Below, piece by piece: positions 39,097-48,228 of a DNA stretch of 64,000 nucleotides. A model generated the notes under the pieces. That model worked only from the letters and a program-made list of their open reading frames with translations. It searched no databases and was not told the DNA's origin. Numbering within the stretch: position 1 is the first letter of the stretch; each line of letters starts with the position of its first letter. The DNA lies in contig NZ_VDCS01000003.1 of NCBI RefSeq assembly GCF_006265225.1, positions 1 to 64,000 on the forward strand, in the 5' to 3' direction. The DNA comes from Allotamlana fucoidanivorans (GTDB taxonomy: Bacteria > Bacteroidota > Bacteroidia > Flavobacteriales > Flavobacteriaceae). The position numbers were made by a program, and so were the translations under genes.

Positions 39097-40308
39097 ATGA
39101 AAAAACACTTTTTGAGATTACCATTATATGCGAGTGTCATTGTGGTTTTAATGGCTTGTATAACAGCTAACCACAGTAATCCAAGTTCCAGAAATTATAC
39201 AATAAACAAATCATCAATTGAAACAATTTTTAAAAAGGCAAGCATTCATTATGGTAATGTCTTGGATTCAGTGATTCAATATAAAAAATTTCCGAGATCC
39301 TCAGAAAGAGGATTTAAACCGGCGGAGGATTGGACTAGTGGATTTTATCCTGGATGCCTTTGGCAAATATATGATCAAACAAAATCAAAAGAAGCTTTGA
39401 ACAAGGCTAAGGAAGTAACTGGGTTTCTATATGATCAAAGAAAAAATACGAGAGATCATGATATAGGGTTTAGAATGTATTGTAGTTACGGTCAGGGTTT
39501 CAACTTAACAGGTAATAAAGATTACAAAACCGTATTGATTGAGTCCGCAAAATCAGCTTTAGCACGCTTTAATCCGAAAGTTGGAGCCATTATGTCTTGG
39601 GAGCCTAACCCTCAAAGAGACTGGCAATACCCTGTAATTGTTGATAACATGATGAATTTAGAATTATTATTTGCAGCGACAAAGCTAAGCGGTGATTCGA
39701 CTTATTATCATGCTGCAGTAAGTCATGCCACAAAAACGATGGTTAATCATTACAGGAAAGATTTCAGTTGCCCACATGTTGTGGACTACAACTCAAAAAC
39801 AGGTAAGTTCAGAAAAATGGACTGGAATAATGGCGAAAACAATGTTGAATATTCAGCTTGGAGTAGAGGTCAGAGTTGGGGACTATATGGTTTCACAGTA
39901 GCTTACAGAGAGACAGGTGATAAAAGATTTTTAATACATGCTGAAAATATTGCAAGGTTTATTTTAGATCATCCTAATATGCCAGATGATTCGGTTCCGT
40001 ATTGGGACTATAGAGCTCCTAGAGAACAAACAATGAGAGATGCTTCAGCAGCAGCAATTCTTGCCTCCGCACTTTTAGAACTGAGTGAACTATCCAATAA
40101 AGCTGGTCACAAATATTTCACAGCAGCTGAAAAAATCCTTTACAACCTAATGCAACCGAAATATCTAGCGGATCCTGAAACAAATAATAATTTTTTATTA
40201 AAGCATGCAACAGGTAATTATTTAAGAAATTCTGAGTTAGATGCAGGCTTGATTTATGCTGATTATTATTTCTTAGAAGCACTAAACAGGTATTCAAAGA
40301 AAATTTAA
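39097..40308 (+). CDS. GH88 unsaturated glucuronyl hydrolase, lipoprotein
   Basis: 403 residues, the usual GH88 length. Lipobox VLMAC (C21). Conserved segments of the alpha/alpha barrel are present: EDWTSGFYPGCLWQ, candidate catalytic aspartates D122 in TRDHDIGFRM and D183 in VIVDNMMNLEL. They are 61 residues apart, the same as D88 and D149 in the Bacillus unsaturated glucuronyl hydrolase as I recall it. GQSWGLYGF is also present. The enzyme hydrates the 4,5-unsaturated uronic acid that polysaccharide lyases leave at the non-reducing end and so releases it from the oligosaccharide. It is the first gene of the plus-strand unit driven by the promoter at 38997 and precedes a heparinase II/III-like lyase by 60 bp. 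This makes the lyase-based route of PUL B coherent. Confidence 0.93.
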   Translation: MKKHFLRLPLYASVIVVLMACITANHSNPSSRNYTINKSSIETIFKKASIHYGNVLDSVIQYKKFPRSSERGFKPAEDWTSGFYPGCLWQIYDQTKSKEALNKAKEVTGFLYDQRKNTRDHDIGFRMYCSYGQGFNLTGNKDYKTVLIESAKSALARFNPKVGAIMSWEPNPQRDWQYPVIVDNMMNLELLFAATKLSGDSTYYHAAVSHATKTMVNHYRKDFSCPHVVDYNSKTGKFRKMDWNNGENNVEYSAWSRGQSWGLYGFTVAYRETGDKRFLIHAENIARFILDHPNMPDDSVPYWDYRAPREQTMRDASAAAILASALLELSELSNKAGHKYFTAAEKILYNLMQPKYLADPETNNNFLLKHATGNYLRNSELDAGLIYADYYFLEALNRYSKKI

Positions 40309-40368
40309 ATAAAAATCCTAATAGAATTGTGAATATATCGAACAACTTCGATTAAAATAGCACCAAAA

Positions 40369-43110
40369 ATGTTAAAATATCTTCCCTTATATTTAATTTT
40401 AATTTTTTTGATAGGATGTAAAGATTCTTCAAAGTTAAATAGTCATATAAATTCAGGAAAAACTGTTGAAACATCATCCAATTTTGACAAAGATCAGCTT
40501 CCTTCAGCAACAAAGTTTTTATCTTTGGATTGTTTACGTCCAAAAGGTAACAGAACATATCCATATCCTATAGCTGGCCAAAAGTTAATTTCAAATCCAC
40601 CCTCGCTAATGTGGCCTATGAGTGATTATACGTTCCCTGATGGGTTTCCTTACACTCCTGACTTTAAAAAGGTTGATGAATTTGATACCTATTCCGTGCA
40701 GATAAGTAGAGATAGTTCCTTTTTATCTAATAACACTATAACTATCGAAAATTTAATTCTCCCTATGTATAACCCGCACAAAAGCTTCAGTAAAGGAAAA
40801 TGGTTTTGGAGATACATGGTTAATAATGGCAAAGAAAGGGTGTGGTCGCGAACCTACAGTTTTACAGTGGAAGAAGATCTAATTGTTCTTGAGTCTCCAA
40901 ATTCAGAAGAAGCTTATGATGTGATTCCTACAAAACACCCTAGAATTGTAATGCTACCTTCTTTGACTGAAGTAAATAAAGATCAAATGAATCTTATAAA
41001 TAGTATTATAGCTTCAGGTAATTCGGCATTGAAAAAATATAATTCAGACTTTATTGTTAAAGGTGAGCCAATACCTGCTGACGCAACCCAACAGGAAATT
41101 GAGCAGATTGAAAGGTTTAGGTTGAAATATGAAGTTGGAAACAAATGTGACGCAATAAAATCATTAGTCTTAAGTTATGCAATTAAAAATGATATCAAGT
41201 ATTTAACGAAAGCTCGGTATTTTGCAAATACCATACTCGAATTAAATCCAGTAGAGGTCTATAAAAAATCAGATTTTTCGGGCGCCACTGCAATGTCTAC
41301 ACTGGCTCACGTTTATGATAATGCATTTACACTACTCTCGAATAAAGAAAGAAAACTTTATGAAACTTTTATTGCAGGCACAGGGATCCAAATTATGAGT
41401 CACTTAATGCAATCAAATGTTGGTTCTGAAGATGGAATTCTATTTGCCCATTTCTTTCAACATACGTACTATGATTTTTTTCAATCCGCAATAATTATGA
41501 AGAATCACTTGAAAGAAGCTGAAAAATGGATAAAAACATTGTATGATATTTGGTTGTCAAGAACACCTGGTGGCGGTACTTTAACTGATGGTGCTTGGCC
41601 TAATGGCAATATTGGGTACGTGCATGTAAATATGGACTCATGGGTAAACAACTACCTCCTTTTTAAGGAGATGTTTGGTGTTAATACCTTCAATCACCCA
41701 TGGTTCCAGAATTGCTCAAAAGGATTGGCTTACTTAGTCCCACCTAATTCTAGTGGAGACGGGTTTGGTGATGGACTCGAAAGAATTAAAAAGATTAACA
41801 GTAAAAGAGCAGAGTTTGCATATATTTTAGGTCAAGAGATCAATGATCCTTTTGCGATTCAATATGCCTATAAACTCAGTGGGCAGGATACTTCAAAAGA
41901 ATTTAAATTCTCGAATAACTCCTTTAAGGAATACAGATTAAGGCAACACCCTAAAAAAATTGAAAATACAAACAGTACTAATATTAATCAATCAGCCTTA
42001 TTTAGAGAAACTGGTATAGTAGCTATGCACACTGATGTTTTTAATGAAGATAACAATCTATTTGTAGCATTTAAGAGTAGTCCCTTTGGTGTTGGTTCGC
42101 ATGGTCATGCAGATCAAAATTCCTTTAATATTAGTTACAAAGGCAAACCAATATTTTATCCGAGGGGTTATAGAATAACTACAAGAGACAAACATTATCT
42201 TTTAGAACAAAAACACACCAAGGCCAAGAACACTATTCTTGTTGATGGTAAAAGTCAAGGATATGACTATAATTCCTATGGTTGGATTCCGCGCTATTTA
42301 ACAGGTAATGAAATTACTTATGCTTTGGGAGATGCCTCAAAAGCGTACAGAAAGTTTGATAAAAGCGCCATAAACTGGATAACTGTATTAAAAAATTCAG
42401 ATGCGTATACTGATGAAAATGGTTTTATTTTAGATGAAAGTGATGACCCTAGGCTAAAACTATTTAGAAGACATATTGCGTTTTTAAGACCATCAACAGT
42501 AATAATTTATGACGAGCTAGAATCTGAAAAACCAATCACTTGGACTTTTCAATTACAGGGTCGAGAATCGGCTAACTTTTTTCTTGCAGAAAATAAAACA
42601 ACTTTAATTTCGAATGCAAAATGGGCAAAATCTACTGCAAATGTTTTTGGGTCTCTAAATTTAACATATCAATTAAATGATAAATATGATATCCAGCCTG
42701 TAGATTGGTTAAACCCGCAAAGAGGAAGACCTGCTATCAAATTTGATGACAAACAATACAGGTTTGTGGCCCAAAACAAAATTAAATCTAAAAAAATGAG
42801 GTTCTTAGCCATTTTACAAATTGATGAAGAAAAAGACAATTTAAATAAAATAATTCAGCTTAAAGATAATGTTCCCATAGAACTTAATGATTATAAAATA
42901 TATGCAGAGTTAGATGTAAATAAACCTTCTAGACTTGAGGTTAAAAGTAAATATAGTGATAGCTATCTACTGTACGGAGAGAATATTGACAAAAGTTATA
43001 ACTATAAGAGGAATTATTATAACAGTACCATACTTTTTGAGTCAAAAAAAGGATGGCAAGAAGCTATTGATATGTATCCTGATATAGTTCCAAATCTTGA
43101 TGTTAGGTGA
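40369..43110 (+). CDS. Heparinase II/III-like polysaccharide lyase, lipoprotein (PUL B)
   Basis: 913 residues. Lipobox LIGC (C17). The N-terminal DUF4962-like domain (about 40-170; NPPSLMWPMSD, YSVQISRDSSF, GKWFWRYMV) is followed by an alpha/alpha toroid (about 190-550) and the heparinase II/III beta-sandwich (about 560-790) with H578-G-H580 in SHGHADQNSFNISY, AKNTILVDGKSQGYDYNSYG and YALGDASKAY. These supply the expected catalytic histidine and tyrosine and the metal-site region. It lies between the GH88 and a sulfatase gene. It is similar in layout to the secreted lyase at 32494-35289 but is lipid-anchored and has HGH where that one has HTH. The two probably differ in location and chain-length preference. 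The glycosaminoglycan-like substrate is inferred. Confidence 0.87.
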   Translation: MLKYLPLYLILIFLIGCKDSSKLNSHINSGKTVETSSNFDKDQLPSATKFLSLDCLRPKGNRTYPYPIAGQKLISNPPSLMWPMSDYTFPDGFPYTPDFKKVDEFDTYSVQISRDSSFLSNNTITIENLILPMYNPHKSFSKGKWFWRYMVNNGKERVWSRTYSFTVEEDLIVLESPNSEEAYDVIPTKHPRIVMLPSLTEVNKDQMNLINSIIASGNSALKKYNSDFIVKGEPIPADATQQEIEQIERFRLKYEVGNKCDAIKSLVLSYAIKNDIKYLTKARYFANTILELNPVEVYKKSDFSGATAMSTLAHVYDNAFTLLSNKERKLYETFIAGTGIQIMSHLMQSNVGSEDGILFAHFFQHTYYDFFQSAIIMKNHLKEAEKWIKTLYDIWLSRTPGGGTLTDGAWPNGNIGYVHVNMDSWVNNYLLFKEMFGVNTFNHPWFQNCSKGLAYLVPPNSSGDGFGDGLERIKKINSKRAEFAYILGQEINDPFAIQYAYKLSGQDTSKEFKFSNNSFKEYRLRQHPKKIENTNSTNINQSALFRETGIVAMHTDVFNEDNNLFVAFKSSPFGVGSHGHADQNSFNISYKGKPIFYPRGYRITTRDKHYLLEQKHTKAKNTILVDGKSQGYDYNSYGWIPRYLTGNEITYALGDASKAYRKFDKSAINWITVLKNSDAYTDENGFILDESDDPRLKLFRRHIAFLRPSTVIIYDELESEKPITWTFQLQGRESANFFLAENKTTLISNAKWAKSTANVFGSLNLTYQLNDKYDIQPVDWLNPQRGRPAIKFDDKQYRFVAQNKIKSKKMRFLAILQIDEEKDNLNKIIQLKDNVPIELNDYKIYAELDVNKPSRLEVKSKYSDSYLLYGENIDKSYNYKRNYYNSTILFESKKGWQEAIDMYPDIVPNLDVR

Positions 43111-43235
43111 TTTATTAAATAATAATAAAATAATGAATAATGTGTCTTTGTTATATAAATAAACCAATTCAAGTCCAATTAATAGCAATCCTTCTCATAT
43201 TAAAATTTTAGATTGACTATTTCGAGCCATAAAAC

Positions 43236-44969
43236 ATGTTAGCAATAAAAAACCTCCATATAAAAACATCCGTATTTTTAGCAACCCTTTTCATAATTCT
43301 TTTTTACGGCTGTAACACTACACAAAATAAAAGGGTCTTGGTTCACAGTTCTAAGAGTGCCGACAAAACAAATTACAATATTCTTTTTATTGCGGTAGAT
43401 GATCTAAATGATTGGCTTGGTTTTATGGGTAAAGAAGAGATGATTACACCCAATTTCGATGAACTAGCATCAAGGGGAGTTTCCTTTAATAAAGCGTATT
43501 GTGCCGCCCCACTCTGCTCGCCCTCACGAGCATCAGTTTTTACAGGCATATATCCTTTTAACTCGGATTTATACACCAATAGTGATAGTATAGAAAGTAG
43601 ACCTGACTTAACAACTATACCTAAATACTTTCAACAAAATGGCTATACTATTCTTGGTGCTGGTAAACTGTTTCATCAAACAACCGATTATGCTAAAAGT
43701 CATTTTGATTATTTGGGACCTGATACATGTGTAAGTGGAGGACCTTTTGTAGATGGAGAAATAAATTCTAGACTACAAAATCCAGTACATGAAGTAAATA
43801 GAGGGCCCGGTAAACTGAAAGCTATTTTACCTTTAAATCGTATGACTAATGATAGACCATATAACAAGTACAATACTTTTGATTGGGGACCGCTAGATAT
43901 CAGTGATGATCAAATGCAGGATGGAAAAATAGCAAATTGGGGAGTTGAACAACTTAAGAAAGAGTATTCTACACCTTTTTTTTTAGGGTTAGGTTTCTTC
44001 CGCCCTCACCAACCTTTATTTGCACCAAAAAAGTATCATGATTTGTATCCTCCCAAACACGTTAAGCTTCCAGAAATAAATGAAAATGATTTGGATGATT
44101 TATCAGATACAGGAAGAGATTTTTCATTGTTAGCAGGAACATCAGGAACTCATAAAACTGTTTTAAAACATAACCAATGGCAAGATGCAGTGTCATCATA
44201 TATGGCATCAATAACATTTATTGATACTCAATTGGGAAAAATTATTAAAGCTTTGGACAACAGCAATTATGCTGATAACACTTTCATTGTTTTGTTTAGT
44301 GATCATGGATGGCAATTAGGAGAAAAACAACATTGGGGAAAGTGGACAGGATGGTATAGGTCTCAAAGAGTACCATTGATAATTGTACCCCCTAAACAAA
44401 TGAATTTGGCTGGATTTGAAGCTGGTATGAAGTCTCAGCAAGTAGTTAGCCTTATAGATATATTTCCTACATTACTAGACCTTCATACCAATAATTCTAA
44501 GACTAACTTAGACGGAAAGTCACTTATACCCTACCTATCAAAAGCAACACCAATAGATCATAATAGATTTGTAACTTCAACTTTTGGTTTAGGAAACAGC
44601 GCAATAATTGATAATGATTGGTACTACATTCATTATTTTGATGGTAGCGATGAATTGTATAGTCTACAAAATGACCCCCATCAATTTTTTAATTTGGCAA
44701 ATAAACCTAAATACAAAAAAATAAGGGAAAAAATCTACAAAACGTTACCAGAATATCCAGAGGTTAAACATTTTGTTCGTATGGGAAGATGGAAAGCGAT
44801 TATTTTCAAAGATAAAATGAGAAAAAACAAACTTTTTGATATTAAAGGTCAAAGTGGGATAATGGAAAACAACAACCTCATTGATAAAAGAAGAGACGTT
44901 TTCAATGATATCTTACTAAAGATAAAAAAGATGAAAAGTCCTAAAAAGTATATTAATATACTGTCATAA
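43236..44969 (+). CDS. Sulfatase, S1 family, iduronate-2-sulfatase-like
   Basis: 577 residues. Lipobox FYGC (C26). Formylglycine site C94 in LCSPSRASVFTG, metal residues in FIAVDDLNDWLG (D55, D56) and LFSDHGWQLGEKQHWGKW (about 355). The VDDLNDW opening, GAGKLFH, FRPHQPLFAP and DHGWQLGEK segments are those of the iduronate-2-sulfatase group of S1 sulfatases (often numbered S1_7), which act on 2-sulfated uronates. Length exceeds the short sulfatases because of a loop around 140-220. It lies in the GH88-lyase-sulfatase operon (gap 125 bp). A uronate sulfatase here fits a sulfated uronic acid in the PUL B glycan, but members of this group also act on other sugars. Confidence 0.88.
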   Translation: MLAIKNLHIKTSVFLATLFIILFYGCNTTQNKRVLVHSSKSADKTNYNILFIAVDDLNDWLGFMGKEEMITPNFDELASRGVSFNKAYCAAPLCSPSRASVFTGIYPFNSDLYTNSDSIESRPDLTTIPKYFQQNGYTILGAGKLFHQTTDYAKSHFDYLGPDTCVSGGPFVDGEINSRLQNPVHEVNRGPGKLKAILPLNRMTNDRPYNKYNTFDWGPLDISDDQMQDGKIANWGVEQLKKEYSTPFFLGLGFFRPHQPLFAPKKYHDLYPPKHVKLPEINENDLDDLSDTGRDFSLLAGTSGTHKTVLKHNQWQDAVSSYMASITFIDTQLGKIIKALDNSNYADNTFIVLFSDHGWQLGEKQHWGKWTGWYRSQRVPLIIVPPKQMNLAGFEAGMKSQQVVSLIDIFPTLLDLHTNNSKTNLDGKSLIPYLSKATPIDHNRFVTSTFGLGNSAIIDNDWYYIHYFDGSDELYSLQNDPHQFFNLANKPKYKKIREKIYKTLPEYPEVKHFVRMGRWKAIIFKDKMRKNKLFDIKGQSGIMENNNLIDKRRDVFNDILLKIKKMKSPKKYINILS

Positions 44970-45103
44970 AAACCTAATAATTTACTTAAAAAAATACAAC
45001 TATAAATTTTCAAATTATGATTTTCATCAATTACCTTAAACAAATTCTGAATATTTCTTTTAGCTTACTGAAGCTAAACAATATATTTCAATTAATTAAA
45101 AAA

Positions 45104-46615
45104 ATGAAAACTAAATCATTCCTAATATTGTCTTTACTATGCTATTATTTGGCATTTTCTCAAGAAAAACCCAATATTATTTGGGTTTTCAGCGATGACC
45201 ATTCGTATCAAACCATTGGCGCTTATGGCGGAAGGTTGCAAAACCTTAATCCAACACCTAACTTAGATAAGTTAGCTTCAGAAGGTATGATTTTCAATAA
45301 GTGTTATGTGGAAAACTCTATTTGTGCACCAAGTAGAGCAACTTTATTAACAGGTAAAATGAGTCACTTAAATGGTAAATTTACCAATTCTAAAAAACAC
45401 CCATTTGATCACAATCAACAACAGTTTCAAAAAATACTTCAAAAAAATGGTTATCAAACCGCTATGATTGGAAAAATTCATTTAAGAGGCAATATGCAAG
45501 GGTTTGATTACTGGGAAGTACTTTTAGGACAAGGCTCCTATGTAGACCCTGTGCTGCTCTCGGATAAAGGAAGGAAGGAATATAAAGGTTATACTACCAA
45601 TATTATCACAGATAAATCTTTAGATTGGTTAGAAAATAAACGTGATAAAAATAAGCCTTTTATGATGATGTTGCATCATAAAGCACCGCATAGACCATGG
45701 GTACCAGATAGTGCTCACATAAATATGTATGAAAATGTTGAAATACCAGAGCCCATCAATTTATTTGATAATTATAACACAAGGACAACGGCAGCCCACA
45801 GACAAAAAATGAGCATTCTTAAACATATGAATATGCATATAGATTTAAAAATGACTAAGGCAGATGAAAAAGCCTCTTTAAAAGTACCTAAAGAGATTGA
45901 CAATAGATTTGATAAAAGGCGGGAAAAATTCAAAGACTTAAATTTAAAGGATAAAGAGTTACTAAGACTTAAATATCAAATCTACATGAAAGATTACCTA
46001 CGATGCATTTGGAGTCTAGATAAAAATATCGGGCGCATTTTAACTTATCTAAAAAAGACAGGTCTAGATAAAAATACTATAATTATGTACTCATCAGACC
46101 AAGGCTTTTATATGGGTGAACATGGTTGGTTTGATAAGCGTTTTATGTATGAAGAATCATTTAGAACACCTCTTATCGTAAAATGGCCAGGTAAGACCAA
46201 AGCAGGAAGCGTAAATTCAGATTTAGTGCAAAATATAGATTTTGCTGAGACCTTTTTAGAAATTGCGGGAGCACCAATTCCAGAAGATATGCAAGGAAAA
46301 AGTTTAGTACCAATTTTAAAAGGAAAGACACCTAAAGATTGGAGAAAAAGCCTCTATTATCATTACTATGAATATCCAGGGGCACACTCCGTTCGTAGGC
46401 ATGAGGGTATAGCAAACAAGCGCTTTAAATTAATTAGGTTTTATGGAAAAGATGTACCAAATGGAGAGGAATGGGAATTTTACAATTTAAAGAAAGACCC
46501 TTCAGAAATGAATAATTTATACCTTAAACTAAAAAACAGTAACAAAATTTCTAAAATGAAAAAAGAACTTCTCAAGTTAAAAGAACTATATAAAATAGAG
46601 AAGCCTTTACCCTAA
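45104..46615 (+). CDS. Sulfatase, S1 family, N-acetylglucosamine-6-sulfatase-like
   Basis: 503 residues from the ATG at 45104. This start is preferred over an upstream in-frame ATG at 45017 because it places a clean signal peptide (MKTKSFLILSLLCYYLAFSQ) at the N-terminus. Formylglycine site C74 in SICAPSRATLLTG; metal residues in FSDDHSYQTIGAYGG (D31, D32) and YSSDQGFYMGEHGWFDKRF near 360; MIGKIHLRG and HHKAPHRPW follow the pattern of the S1 group that includes N-acetylglucosamine-6-sulfatases (often numbered S1_11). It is the last gene of the plus-strand unit and is followed by the IS256 element. With NagB downstream, a 6-sulfated glucosamine in the PUL B glycan is plausible but inferred. 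Confidence 0.88.
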   Translation: MKTKSFLILSLLCYYLAFSQEKPNIIWVFSDDHSYQTIGAYGGRLQNLNPTPNLDKLASEGMIFNKCYVENSICAPSRATLLTGKMSHLNGKFTNSKKHPFDHNQQQFQKILQKNGYQTAMIGKIHLRGNMQGFDYWEVLLGQGSYVDPVLLSDKGRKEYKGYTTNIITDKSLDWLENKRDKNKPFMMMLHHKAPHRPWVPDSAHINMYENVEIPEPINLFDNYNTRTTAAHRQKMSILKHMNMHIDLKMTKADEKASLKVPKEIDNRFDKRREKFKDLNLKDKELLRLKYQIYMKDYLRCIWSLDKNIGRILTYLKKTGLDKNTIIMYSSDQGFYMGEHGWFDKRFMYEESFRTPLIVKWPGKTKAGSVNSDLVQNIDFAETFLEIAGAPIPEDMQGKSLVPILKGKTPKDWRKSLYYHYYEYPGAHSVRRHEGIANKRFKLIRFYGKDVPNGEEWEFYNLKKDPSEMNNLYLKLKNSNKISKMKKELLKLKELYKIEKPLP

Positions 46616-46905
46616 TATAAATAAAACCTAATTGTAAAGGGAAGCCTCGAATTTTTAATGTCATTTTTATTACTGTTTCAATATGCTTTTAGAATAAAAT
46701 ATGGTCAATAATAAAAAACACTACTGCTAAATCTGGAAGATGGGGTATGACACCATATAATGAATGTTTCCCTGTTTTTGTAACCTTCCCTAAAAAATGT
46801 TACCTATTATAAAGCCATTTTAAAATTATCATTTTTTGTAATTCTAAGTTAAAAAAGACACTATCCCGTAAAGTGTGTAAGTTTTAAATCGAGGGTTTGA
46901 CTTTT

Positions 46906-48102
46906 TTAGAGTCGGACCCTTTTTTCAAATATAGTCAAAAACTGGTTTAAAATAATGCCCCAATTTCTAATGGGCATGGACCATTTTTTAGTCGCCTCCC
47001 TTAAAGCTAAAAAAGTGGATTTCATAACAGCTTCATCTGTTGGGAACGAAAGCTTGTTCTTGGTGTATTTCCTGATTTTTCCATTAAGGTTTTCAATAAG
47101 GTTGGTGGTGTAAATGATTTTTCTGATTTCTAAAGGGAATTCATAGAAAGCGGTAAGTTCCTCCCAGTTATCTCTCCAGCTTTTGATAGCATAAGAATAC
47201 TTGTGCTCCCATTTTCCCGCAAAATCGTCCAGAGCGGCTTTAGCAGCGCTTTTAGTAGGTGCATCATAGATGTTTTTCATATCCTTGGTGAATTCCTTTT
47301 TGTCCTTCCATACCACGTATCTACAGGCGTTTCTAATCTGGTGCACTACACAAATTTGTGTTTTGGAGTCAGGAAAAACGTTTTTAATGGTATCCGTAAA
47401 ACCGTTAAGGTTGTCTGTGGCAGTGATCAGCAGGTCCTGAACGCCCCTGGCCTTGATATCGGTCAGTACGCTCATCCAAAAGGCTGCAGATTCGTTCTTG
47501 CCCAACCAAAGCCCCAAGACTTCCTTTTTGCCGTCCCTGCGCAATCCTACGGCAATGTACATGGTCTTGTTCACGACCTTGGAATTCTCACGAACCTTGA
47601 ATACGATACCGTCCATCCAGGTAATCAGGTACACAGGTTCCAACGGCCTGTTTTGCCATGCCACTATATCGTTGGCCACCTTGTCGGTGATGCGGGATAT
47701 GGTGGATGTAGATACATCAAAACCATATACTTCACGTATTTGCTCTTCAATATCGGAATTGCTCATACCCTTGGCATACAGACTGATAATGACGTTTTCT
47801 ATGCCATCGCCCATATTCGTTCGTTTAGGGACGAGCATGGGATCAAAAGAGGCTTCCCGGTCTCGGGGCACTTTAATGTTGGTCTCTCCCAATGCCGTTC
47901 TTATCTTCTTGGAAGCGTAACTGTTACGGGTATTGCTGTTATCGGATTGCTGGTGCTTTTCATAATCCAAATGGGCATCAAGTTCGCCTTCCAGCATTTT
48001 TTCAATGCCCCGCTTTTGGATGGATTTTAGAAAGGAGGTGAGTTCGTCTCCTGTTCTGAACTGTTTTAAAAAGTCATCGTTTAGTAAATCTTCTTTCTTC
48101 AT
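46906..48102 (-). CDS. IS256-family transposase (mutator type)
   Basis: 398 residues from the ATG at 48102 ([10 protein letters not shown]); an in-frame ATG nine codons upstream at 48129 is possible but less typical. The DDE catalytic triad is visible as D in [13 protein letters not shown] in [11 protein letters not shown], and E in [20 protein letters not shown]. The segments GEDLAHLDYEK-like [37 protein letters not shown] and [14 protein letters not shown] are IS256 hallmarks. The frame is intact, so the element may still be able to move. A long antisense frame (47203-48030) is a shadow of this gene. Confidence 0.95.
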   Translation of the reverse strand: MKKEDLLNDDFLKQFRTGDELTSFLKSIQKRGIEKMLEGELDAHLDYEKHQQSDNSNTRNSYASKKIRTALGETNIKVPRDREASFDPMLVPKRTNMGDGIENVIISLYAKGMSNSDIEEQIREVYGFDVSTSTISRITDKVANDIVAWQNRPLEPVYLITWMDGIVFKVRENSKVVNKTMYIAVGLRRDGKKEVLGLWLGKNESAAFWMSVLTDIKARGVQDLLITATDNLNGFTDTIKNVFPDSKTQICVVHQIRNACRYVVWKDKKEFTKDMKNIYDAPTKSAAKAALDDFAGKWEHKYSYAIKSWRDNWEELTAFYEFPLEIRKIIYTTNLIENLNGKIRKYTKNKLSFPTDEAVMKSTFLALREATKKWSMPIRNWGIILNQFLTIFEKRVRL

Positions 48103-48130
48103 AAGTGTATAAAATTTAAAATTAAACAAA

Positions 48131-48160
48131 AAATATCGAGGGGGGCAACCCTCGATATTT
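48131..48160. repeat. 12-bp perfect inverted repeat inside the right end of the IS
   Basis: AAATATCGAGGG (48131-48142) and CCCTCGATATTT (48149-48160) flank a 6-bp loop just upstream of the transposase start. The second arm belongs to the terminal inverted repeat. Such a hairpin could block transposase expression from outside transcripts, as described for other IS elements. Confidence 0.75.
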
Positions 48161-48228
48161 TAAACTTTACACACTTAGTGAGATACTACCTTAAAATAAA
48201 ATAAGCTCTTAATTAAAAGTGATTTTGT

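Larger units (their letters stand above)
46857..48190 (-). mobile_element. Complete IS256-family insertion sequence (about 1.33 kb)
   Basis: Imperfect terminal inverted repeats flank one transposase gene: GACACTATCCCGTAAAGTGT from 46857 on the left and, read inward from 48190, GGTAGTATCTCACTAAGTGT on the right, both continuing into GTAA and a shared CGAGGGTT block. The flanks TTAAAAAA (46849-46856) and TTAAAATA (48191-48198) form a near-perfect 8-bp target duplication (7 of 8). It sits between the convergent ends of the sulfatase operon and the phosphodiesterase gene, so it breaks no gene. Its interior is visibly richer in GC than the surrounding DNA, which suggests recent arrival from elsewhere. 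Confidence 0.85.

Noticed and set aside
45017-45103. Upstream in-frame ATG extending the sulfatase by 29 residues
   Set aside because: The extension precedes a clean signal peptide that starts at 45104, so the upstream start would bury the signal.
47203-48030. Long open frame (275 codons) antisense to the IS256 transposase
   Set aside because: It is the shadow of a GC-richer gene in another frame; the transposase on the minus strand has all family motifs and this frame has none.
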